Source: Saprospirales bacterium (GTDB lineage: Bacteria > Bacteroidota > Bacteroidia > Chitinophagales > Saprospiraceae). Taken from it: a stretch of 5,317 bases of DNA. The position numbers were made by a program, and so were the translations under genes. The first letter of the stretch is position 1; every line of letters starts with the position of its first letter. Positions 1 through 4,649 of this stretch are shown here, one piece after another. The stretch lies in NCBI GenBank assembly GCA_024642645.1, contig JAHEAS010000299.1:1-5317 (forward strand), written 5' to 3'. The notes below the pieces were generated by a model. It had not been told where the DNA came from and searched no databases. It worked only from the letters and a program-made list of their open reading frames with translations.

Positions 1-39
1 AGTTGGCAGTTGGCAGTTGGCAGTTGGCAGTTGGCAGTT
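1..39. repeat. Heptanucleotide tandem repeat (AGTTGGC)n
   Basis: Five perfect copies of the 7-bp unit AGTTGGC are followed by a partial copy (AGTT). The array starts at the first base of the window, so its true copy number is unknown and it probably continues to the left. It lies 82 bp upstream of the phosphoesterase start codon and is not part of a credible coding region. A 7-bp period would shift the reading frame if translated, which favours an intergenic element. I cannot tell whether it is regulatory or neutral. Confidence 0.95.
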
Positions 40-86
40 AAGATAAATCGAGCATTGAAGTCTATGGTCATTAGCTTGCCTTTTTT

Positions 87-121
87 ATTCTCAATTCTAC
101 ATTTTCAATTCTCAAATTTCA
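87..121. repeat. Degenerate heptamer repeat (consensus ATTCTCA) abutting a start codon
   Basis: Read in 7-bp steps the sequence is ATTCTCA, ATTCTAC, ATTTTCA, ATTCTCA, AATTTCA, and the ATG of the phosphoesterase gene follows at once. Each unit differs from the consensus by at most two bases. It is a different unit from the AGTTGGC array at positions 1-39 but has the same period. It occupies the place where a ribosome binding site would lie and contains no Shine-Dalgarno-like purine run, which is normal for Bacteroidota. Confidence 0.75.
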
Positions 122-625
122 ATGAAAATCGGCCTACTTTCCGATACGCACAGCCATTTGGACGAAAGCGTTTTCACCTACCTCGAACCATGTGATGAGA
201 TTTGGCACGCCGGGGACATTGGCGACCCAAAGGTGGCTGACCGGCTCGAAGCTTTCCGGCCATTCCGGGCCGTGTATGGGAACATTGACGGGCCGCCCAT
301 CCAGCGTCGATTCCCGCTTGACCTGCGTTTCGAGTGCGAGGGAGTGGATGTTTTCATGACGCATATCGGCGGCTACCCGGGCAAGTACACACCAAGGGTG
401 CGGGAGATTTTGCGAACAAATCCACCCAAGCTTTATATCTGCGGCCATTCTCACATCTTGAAAGTAATGCCAGACAAAACGCTGGGCCTATTGCACATGA
501 ACCCCGGCGCCTGCGGCAATGAAGGCTGGCACAAAGTGAAAACGCTTTTGCGCTTCGACCTCAACGCAGGCCGCATCGAAAACTTGGAGGTGGTGGAAAT
601 TGGAAGCCGAGGAAGGTTGGCGTAA
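122..625 (+). CDS. YfcE/MJ0936-type metallophosphoesterase
   Basis: This 167-residue protein is a complete calcineurin-like phosphoesterase of the small YfcE/MJ0936 group, cytoplasmic with no signal peptide or membrane segment. Members bind two divalent metals (often Mn or Ni) and hydrolyse phosphodiester model substrates; physiological substrates are mostly unknown. The metal ligands are all visible: D8 and H10 in SDTHSH, D32 in HAGDIGD, N54 in YGNID, H81 in MTHIGG, and H109 and H111 in CGHSH. The length matches the family norm of about 160-180 residues. The ATG at 122 is preferred because the first beta strand (MKIGLLSD) begins there. The gene follows two heptamer repeat arrays, and I found no clear promoter in the visible 121 bases. 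It ends 15 bases before a strong inverted repeat and converges on the DUF3276 gene. The family assignment is secure; the substrate cannot be inferred. Confidence 0.93.
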   Translation: MKIGLLSDTHSHLDESVFTYLEPCDEIWHAGDIGDPKVADRLEAFRPFRAVYGNIDGPPIQRRFPLDLRFECEGVDVFMTHIGGYPGKYTPRVREILRTNPPKLYICGHSHILKVMPDKTLGLLHMNPGACGNEGWHKVKTLLRFDLNAGRIENLEVVEIGSRGRLA

Positions 626-640
626 ATGATGTATTTAAGT

Positions 641-680
641 AAAAAAGGCCCAACGTCTCAGATACGTCAAGGCCTTTTTT
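641..680. terminator. Bidirectional intrinsic terminator between convergent genes
   Basis: A perfect 10-bp inverted repeat, AAAAAAGGCC at 641-650 and GGCCTTTTTT at 671-680, gives a GC-containing stem flanked by an A tract on one side and a T tract on the other. The 20-base loop holds a smaller possible ACGT/ACGT stem (653-656 with 664-667). The T tract follows the hairpin on either strand, so it can end transcription of the phosphoesterase gene (stop at 623-625) and of the convergent DUF3276 gene (stop at 766-768). Confidence 0.85.
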
Positions 681-765
681 AAGTTCAGCAGTTCATTTGC
701 TTTGCGCATATCTCTTCCAAACTGTTTGAAAAATATCAACCTATTTTCAACCTTCAAAAACAAGG

Positions 766-1218
766 TTACCAACTAAGGTCGTCATCCATTTTAGGTTCAG
801 TTGGCGGAGGAGGAGGAGTCGGCTTTTCCAAGGGAGCAGCATTCTCCTCAATTTCTCCACTGGTCTTCGGCTGGTTATGGCTAACCCGAGGTGGGCTATC
901 AGCGCCACCTTCGGCTTCTTGCGCCTCCCACTCGTCATGGCGGCGGTCGAATTCTTCGTAGTCGTAATCTGGCATCAGTTCCGTCTTGATGTAATCAACC
1001 ACTTCTTCGAGGTTGCTCAAAAAACGGTTGAAATCCTCCTTGTAAAGGAAAATCTTGTGGCGTTCGTAGCCGTCGCCATCAAATCGTCTTGTGCTTTCTG
1101 TAAGGGTGAGGTAAAAGTCATCGCCTTTGGTTTGGCGCACGTCAAAGAAGTAAGTTCTTCGTTTACCAGCATTCATTTTCTTTGAGAAAACACTCTCAAA
1201 TCTTCTATCTCGGTCCAC
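766..1218 (-). CDS. DUF3276 / PUR-domain nucleic-acid-binding protein
   Basis: The 150-residue product matches the DUF3276 (PUR-alpha/beta/gamma-like) family, common in Bacteroidota and related to the spirochaete PUR-domain proteins. These bind single-stranded nucleic acid. The conserved core is residues 8-80: SVFSKKMNAGKRRTYFFDV, then DDFYLTLTES, then HKIFLYKEDFNRFLSNLEEVVDYIK, the usual beta strands plus long helix of one PUR repeat. Residues 81-150 look disordered and acidic, with a proline run (PTPPPPPTEP, 133-142) and the C-terminus DDDLSW, which recalls the SSB acidic tip. The start is GTG at 1218: an in-frame TAG at 1224-1222 lies just upstream, and the next Met (residue 15) would remove the conserved SVFSKK segment. 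A good minus-strand promoter lies about 75 bases upstream. The gene stands alone, divergent from nqrA and convergent with the phosphoesterase. The target (DNA or RNA) is not known from sequence. Confidence 0.9.
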   Translation of the reverse strand: MDRDRRFESVFSKKMNAGKRRTYFFDVRQTKGDDFYLTLTESTRRFDGDGYERHKIFLYKEDFNRFLSNLEEVVDYIKTELMPDYDYEEFDRRHDEWEAQEAEGGADSPPRVSHNQPKTSGEIEENAAPLEKPTPPPPPTEPKMDDDLSW

Positions 1219-1266
1219 TGGCTAAGGATTTAAGTGATAAAAAAGCCGATTAAAACCTTTTTCGAA

Positions 1267-1297
1267 ATTTGTCAAGCTTTTTTTCGGCCTGACAAAT
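1267..1297. promoter_or_regulatory. Inverted repeat overlapping the DUF3276 promoter (operator candidate)
   Basis: ATTTGTCA at 1267-1274 and TGACAAAT at 1290-1297 are perfect 8-bp inverted copies separated by 15 bases. The right arm overlaps the -7 box of the minus-strand promoter and the left arm falls just downstream of the expected transcription start. A related copy of the left arm, ATTTGAC, occurs at 1304-1310 between the two promoter boxes. This placement suits a repressor operator, or a hairpin in the 5' leader. Function is inference. Confidence 0.4.
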
Positions 1298-1323
1298 GTA
1301 GGTATTTGACTTAAACCGCCAAA
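1293..1323 (-). promoter_or_regulatory. Bacteroidota-type promoter for the DUF3276 gene
   Basis: On the minus strand, TTTG (complement of 1320-1323) is followed after exactly 19 bases by TACATTTG (complement of 1293-1300). This matches the Bacteroidota primary sigma consensus of a TTTG -33 box, 19-21 bases and a TAnnTTTG -7 box. Transcription would begin near 1286-1289 and leave a leader of about 70 bases before the GTG at 1218. Confidence 0.7.
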
Positions 1324-1331
1324 TATCTTTG
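1305..1331 (+). promoter_or_regulatory. Candidate plus-strand promoter, distal to nqrA
   Basis: TATCTTTG at 1324-1331 is a perfect TAnnTTTG -7 box. The nearest -33 candidate, TTTG at 1305-1308, is only 15 bases upstream, shorter than the usual 19-21. It overlaps the minus-strand DUF3276 promoter, so the two could compete. Transcription would start near 1338, about 260 bases before nqrA. It may serve the nqr operon, make a short leader RNA, or be chance. Confidence 0.35.
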
Positions 1332-1340
1332 CGAAAACCT

Positions 1341-1377
1341 TACTATTCTAGTAAAAAATAGGGCGTTCACCTATTTT
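1341..1377. promoter_or_regulatory. Two adjacent dyads in the nqrA upstream region
   Basis: TACTA/TAGTA (1341-1345 and 1349-1353, 3-base loop) is followed directly by a perfect 8-bp stem AAAATAGG/CCTATTTT (1355-1362 and 1370-1377, 7-base loop). The second has the form of a weak intrinsic terminator or an operator. Both begin just downstream of the expected start of the distal plus-strand promoter, so they could attenuate its transcript. No RNA family is recognised here. Confidence 0.4.
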
Positions 1378-1467
1378 GAAGCACCTCTTCACAATTTTGA
1401 TTCAATCTAAATAGACCCTAAGGCAAATATTGACTTTCACTGCTATTCCCTAATTTCAAACCTTTTA

Positions 1468-1475
1468 TAACTTTG
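1468..1475 (+). promoter_or_regulatory. Candidate proximal nqrA promoter (-7 box)
   Basis: TAACTTTG is a perfect match to the TAnnTTTG -7 consensus. There is no convincing TTTG at the expected -33 distance; around 1444-1447 the sequence is TATT. If used, transcription starts near 1482 and leaves a leader of about 115 bases with two dyads (1494-1520 and 1537-1549) before the nqrA ATG. The longer string TATAACTT is repeated at 1549-1556. Confidence 0.4.
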
Positions 1476-1493
1476 CCACGCTTTAAAAGAAAG

Positions 1494-1549
1494 ATTGGCG
1501 TGGTAAATGAACGCGCCAATGGATTTCCAGCGAAGAAGCTATCATAGCT
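1494..1549 (+). promoter_or_regulatory. Dyads in the probable nqrA 5' leader
   Basis: Two perfect inverted repeats stand in tandem: ATTGGCG/CGCCAAT (1494-1500 and 1514-1520, 13-base loop) and AGCTAT/ATAGCT (1537-1542 and 1544-1549, single-base centre). The first can form an RNA hairpin. The second has too short a loop for a good RNA hairpin and looks more like a protein-binding palindrome. They fall between the candidate -7 box and the nqrA start. I recognise no riboswitch class. Confidence 0.35.
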
Positions 1550-1596
1550 ATAACTTAGAATTGACCACCATTCCTTCATTTTAATGCATAAGCAGC

Positions 1597-3231
1597 ATGA
1601 AAAAGGGTTTTACGAGGCTCCACCTGATTACTTCCTTTTTGTTCCTTTACCAACTGGCTCAAGCGCAATCCCCCTCTGGCAGTGGCTCCAGCAATTTTAC
1701 CATGCTATTGTTGGCCATTGTGATACTGATTGCCTTTTTTATCATTATCCGGGTTTCGGACAATCTTGTCCGCATCGAGGCTGGTAAAGACGGCGCTGAC
1801 GTTGATGATGCAAGCCTGACGCCCCTTCCAGGTGTACGGGACCTGTTTAAGAAAAGTGCCCCTACATATGTAAAGGGCAAATATTTTGCGCTGAAGAAAG
1901 GGCATAACATTTTGCTGGAAGGCAGTGCCAAAGGTCCTGTCGTTGCTGGCAATGCCAAGACTTTTGCCATCCAGCCACCCAATTTTAGGGGCGTGTCTGC
2001 CATTCCGAAAGTAGAAGTTGAAGTTGGCGATACCGTAAAGGCAGGTGACCACTTGCTTTTTGATAAAAAAAATCCGGACATAAAATACGTGTCACCTGTG
2101 AGTGGGGAGGTAATTGCCATCAACCGTGGCGAGCGCCGTTCCATCGCCAGTGTGGTGGTGTTGGCCGACAAGCAACAGCAATACCGCAAACTCAATGTGC
2201 CAAACCCCGACACTTGCAGCCGGGAAGAACTTGTGAACTTCCTACTCGATTCTGGTGGATGGACGCTCTTACGCCATCGCCCGTTCGACGTAGTGGCCAA
2301 TACAAATGACCTTCCCGATAACATTTTCATCTCCACTTTTGACACTGCCCCACTTGCTCCAGACCTCAATGTGGTAATGGAAGGTAGAGGCGCAGCTTTT
2401 CAGCGGGGACTTGAAGTTTTGGGCAAACTCACCAAAGGGAAAGTTTGGCTCGGACTTAATGCCAATGGCGAAACCCCGCCCAGCTCCATTTTCACGGATG
2501 CAAAAGGTGTGTCCAAAAGCTGGTTCAGTGGCAAGCACCCTGCAGGAAACGTGGGTGTGCAGATTCACCACATTGCCCCCATCACCACCAAAACGACCGC
2601 TTGGACGCTGGGGGTTCAGGATGTGGCGACCTTCGGTGAGCTGTTTACCGAAGGCCGTTTTAACGCTGAACGAGTAGTAGCACTTACAGGCGCTGAATTG
2701 AAGCAACCACGATACGTCCGCACTTTTATTGGAGCTAATATTGGGGAATTGCTTGACGGCAATTTTACCAACGACCATGTACGTATCATTTCTGGCGACG
2801 TGCTGAGCGGCAGCAAAACATCCAGTGAGAGCTACCTAAACTATTACGATGACCAAGTTACTGTTGTAGAAGAAGGTGACCAATTTGAAATGTTTGGCTG
2901 GCTATTGCCCGACCTTTCCACGCCGAGTGCTTCCAAAGCATTGCCGGGACATCGCTTTCCAGACACTGTTTATAAAGCAAACACGAACACACACGGTGAA
3001 AAACGGGCGTTTGTGGTCACTGGGCAGTACGAAGAGCTGTTGCCAATGGACATTTACCCACAGCACTTGATGAAGGCGATTTTAACCAACGATTACGAAA
3101 AAATCGAGGGACTCGGAATACACGAACTTATCGAGGAAGACGTGGCACTTTGTGAATTTGCCTGCACCTCCAAACAACCACTCCAGCAGATTTTGCGGGA
3201 AGGGCTTGACATGGTGCATGAGCAAGGGTGA
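1597..3231 (+). CDS. nqrA: Na+-translocating NADH:quinone reductase subunit A with an N-terminal membrane anchor
   Basis: NqrA is the large cytoplasmic-face subunit of the Na+-NQR respiratory pump (NADH to quinone, coupled to Na+ export). Residues from about 98 to 544 align with the whole of the usual ~447-residue protein: ALKKGHNILLEG at the canonical N-terminus, VSGEVIAINRGERR (168-181), HPAG (314-317), RIISGDVLSG (396-405), MFGW (432-435) and LIEEDVALCEFAC (511-523). The 544-residue length is unusual. The first ~95 residues add a signal-peptide-like segment (basic start, hydrophobic 8-20, AQA-Q at 21-24), a short Ser/Gly stretch, a hydrophobic helix near 36-52 and a polar linker. A basic residue right after the helix predicts that the NqrA domain stays cytoplasmic. 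The ATG at 1597 is chosen because it begins this segment; starting at the core would leave the hydrophobic codons unexplained. It is first in the operon, with nqrB 97 bases downstream. Core identity is very secure; anchoring is inferred. Confidence 0.96.
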   Translation: MKKGFTRLHLITSFLFLYQLAQAQSPSGSGSSNFTMLLLAIVILIAFFIIIRVSDNLVRIEAGKDGADVDDASLTPLPGVRDLFKKSAPTYVKGKYFALKKGHNILLEGSAKGPVVAGNAKTFAIQPPNFRGVSAIPKVEVEVGDTVKAGDHLLFDKKNPDIKYVSPVSGEVIAINRGERRSIASVVVLADKQQQYRKLNVPNPDTCSREELVNFLLDSGGWTLLRHRPFDVVANTNDLPDNIFISTFDTAPLAPDLNVVMEGRGAAFQRGLEVLGKLTKGKVWLGLNANGETPPSSIFTDAKGVSKSWFSGKHPAGNVGVQIHHIAPITTKTTAWTLGVQDVATFGELFTEGRFNAERVVALTGAELKQPRYVRTFIGANIGELLDGNFTNDHVRIISGDVLSGSKTSSESYLNYYDDQVTVVEEGDQFEMFGWLLPDLSTPSASKALPGHRFPDTVYKANTNTHGEKRAFVVTGQYEELLPMDIYPQHLMKAILTNDYEKIEGLGIHELIEEDVALCEFACTSKQPLQQILREGLDMVHEQG

Positions 3232-3244
3232 TTTGAATTGCTGC

Positions 3245-3286
3245 ATTGTTGAGGTTAAATTGCATTTGCTGCTTAACCACAACAAT
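3245..3286 (+). promoter_or_regulatory. Hairpin in the nqrA-nqrB spacer
   Basis: ATTGTTGAGGTTAA (3245-3258) can pair with TTAACCACAACAAT (3273-3286), 13 of 14 positions, around a 14-base loop. It begins 13 bases after the nqrA stop codon. No T tract follows, so it is not a typical terminator. It could stabilise the upstream message, tune nqrA to nqrB stoichiometry, or be a remnant of a repeated intergenic element. The right arm ends inside the tandem repeat that follows. Confidence 0.5.
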
Positions 3287-3304
3287 CCAACAATCCAACA
3301 ATTA
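3281..3304. repeat. Octamer tandem repeat AACAATCC between nqrA and nqrB
   Basis: Two perfect copies of AACAATCC (3281-3288, 3289-3296) are followed by AACAATTA (3297-3304), and a related CAATCCAAC lies at 3314-3322. CAACAAT therefore occurs three times in a row, giving the hairpin's left arm three possible partners. Read on the other strand the unit is GTTGGATT, sharing GTTGG with the AGTTGGC array at the left edge. Confidence 0.75.
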
Positions 3305-3328
3305 TGAAATAAAGCAATCCAACTATAA

Positions 3329-4597
3329 ATGAGCAGTTTTCTAGACAAGATTAAAAAGCTTGAGCCACCAAAGGAAAAGAGATTCCTGCATACACTGTAC
3401 GACGGGTTTTTCACCTTCCTTTACGTGCCCGACCATACCACAAAAGGCACTGGTGTTCACATCTTAGACCGGATGGACTTGAAGCGCACGATGGTCATGG
3501 TGGTGCTGGCGCTCCAATTGTGCTATGTTTTTGGCACCTACAACATTGGTCATCAGCATTTTGTAGCACTCGGCATGCACACTTCGTTCATGGCAGGCCT
3601 GCACCTTAAGTTGGCCTACGGCTTGATTAAACTCTTGCCAATTTTCGTTGTGTCGATGGTCGTAGGCCTTGGCATCGAATTCCTCTATGCAGCCAAAAAA
3701 GGCCACGGAATCGAAGAAGGCTACTTGGTGACAGGGGCACTAATTCCGCTCATCATGCCACCGGATATTCCCCTTTGGATATTGGCAATGTCCATCGCTT
3801 TTGCAGTTATCTTGGGCAAAGAAGCTTTTGGTGGTACTGGCATGAACGTCGTGAACATCGCCTTGCTATCTAGGGTCTTCGTATTCTTTGCCTATCCTAC
3901 CACCATCTCAGGTGACCAGTGCTGGGTAGCTGGACTGGAGTACGCAGGCGGCAAAGGTGTTGGCGAAACTTATGGCTGGGCACAGCATTTTTTTGACTGG
4001 ATATTCAACGGCTTGGGCTGGGCCACATTCGGCGAAGGGGGACGAGCCATAGCCGATGCCTTCACAGGTGCTACACCGTTAGGTCTGGCATCGCAAGGGT
4101 GGGAGAAAGTGACCTCAGTTTATTCACCTATGCAAATGTTTTGGGGTGCGATTCCAGGCTCCATTGGAGAAACCAGCAAGCCGCTCATCATCGTTGGCGC
4201 ACTGATGCTGATTGCTACCGGGATAGCCAGTTGGCGCATCATGCTCTCTTGCCTAATTGGCGCCGTTTTCATGGCGATGGCTTTCAACTGGTGGGGATTC
4301 GATGCCTTTATGAACATACCTTGGTACTACCATTTCTACATGGGCAGTTTTTGGTTTGCAGTCGCTTTCATGGCCACAGACCCGGTCACAGCCTCCAGTA
4401 CTAATACAGGCAAATGGATTTACGGGTTTTTCATTGGAGCACTAGGCATTGTCATTCGAGTAATGAACCCGGCATACCCAGAGGGTTGGATGTTGGCGAT
4501 ATTGTTCATGAATGTTTTTGCACCGCTGATTGACCATTTTGTGGTTGAATCCAATATTAAGCGCCGCCAAAAAATTTCGGCGGCAGCTGGGAATTGA
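3329..4597 (+). CDS. nqrB: Na+-translocating NADH:quinone reductase subunit B
   Basis: NqrB is the main membrane subunit of the Na+ pump, carrying covalent FMN and contributing to the quinone site and ion path. The 422-residue length fits the family (about 410-420). Several hydrophobic helices are evident, consistent with the ten-helix NqrB/RnfD fold. Conserved segments are the cytoplasmic N-terminal arm with DLKRTMVMV (50-58), GYLVTGALIPLIMPP, KEAFGGTGMN (164-173), FFAYPTTISGD, GAIPGSIGE, MATDPVTAS, VMNPAYPEG and the basic end VVESNIKRR. DAFTGAT (243-249) fits the DxxTGAT flavinylation motif, making T249 the FMN acceptor, equivalent to Vibrio T236. Two local differences from the Vibrio protein are L114 in the GGxxE quinone-site segment and I177 where NPA is usual. 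It lies 97 bases after nqrA and 51 before nqrC, as expected for one operon. No Shine-Dalgarno is visible; the leader is A-rich. ATG 3329 matches the family N-terminus. Confidence 0.97.
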   Translation: MSSFLDKIKKLEPPKEKRFLHTLYDGFFTFLYVPDHTTKGTGVHILDRMDLKRTMVMVVLALQLCYVFGTYNIGHQHFVALGMHTSFMAGLHLKLAYGLIKLLPIFVVSMVVGLGIEFLYAAKKGHGIEEGYLVTGALIPLIMPPDIPLWILAMSIAFAVILGKEAFGGTGMNVVNIALLSRVFVFFAYPTTISGDQCWVAGLEYAGGKGVGETYGWAQHFFDWIFNGLGWATFGEGGRAIADAFTGATPLGLASQGWEKVTSVYSPMQMFWGAIPGSIGETSKPLIIVGALMLIATGIASWRIMLSCLIGAVFMAMAFNWWGFDAFMNIPWYYHFYMGSFWFAVAFMATDPVTASSTNTGKWIYGFFIGALGIVIRVMNPAYPEGWMLAILFMNVFAPLIDHFVVESNIKRRQKISAAAGN

Positions 4598-4629
4598 ACC
4601 ACAAAACATTGAACACAATTAGGATTTTG

Positions 4630-4649
4630 TTTTTCAAAAAATTGAAAAA
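4630..4649 (+). promoter_or_regulatory. AT-rich hairpin touching the nqrC start codon
   Basis: TTTTCAA (4631-4637) and TTGAAAA (4642-4648) are perfect inverted copies around AAAA, and the stem can extend by one pair to T4630 and the A of the start codon at 4649. A or U pairs dominate, so it is weak. It could slightly limit access to the nqrC start, or merely reflect the A-rich leader typical of Bacteroidota. The 51-base spacer also holds a direct repeat of ATTGAAC (4593-4599, 4608-4614). Confidence 0.3.

Noticed and set aside
1..39. CRISPR-like array
   Set aside because: The units are 7 bp and contiguous with no spacers; this is a simple tandem repeat.
10..195. 61-codon plus-strand open frame over the left-edge repeats
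   Set aside because: Its start lies inside the AGTTGGC array and it overlaps the phosphoesterase start in another frame; the translation has no recognisable domain.
134..454. 106-codon minus-strand open frame
   Set aside because: Antisense to the phosphoesterase, whose metal-binding motifs are clear on the plus strand.
724..751. Second terminator for the DUF3276 gene (TTGAAAA/TTTTCAA)
   Set aside because: The stem is all A-T except one pair and has an 11-base loop; the GC-containing repeat at 641-680 is the better candidate.
877..1185. 102-codon plus-strand frame with hydrophobic stretches
   Set aside because: Antisense to the conserved PUR core of DUF3276; the hydrophobic look comes from complementing acidic and basic codons.
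1584..1787. Alternative ATG at 1584 and its 67-codon frame
   Set aside because: Out of frame with nqrA by one base and overlaps its signal segment; no domain. The ATG at 1597 gives the long conserved protein.
1659..2369. 236-codon minus-strand open frame
   Set aside because: Long but entirely antisense to nqrA, Ser/Thr/Pro-rich with no family resemblance; a shadow frame.
2269..2778. 169-codon minus-strand open frame
   Set aside because: Antisense to the conserved middle of nqrA.
3245..3304. Intrinsic terminator splitting nqrA from nqrB
   Set aside because: A stem exists but no T tract follows, and nqrA and nqrB subunits must be co-expressed.
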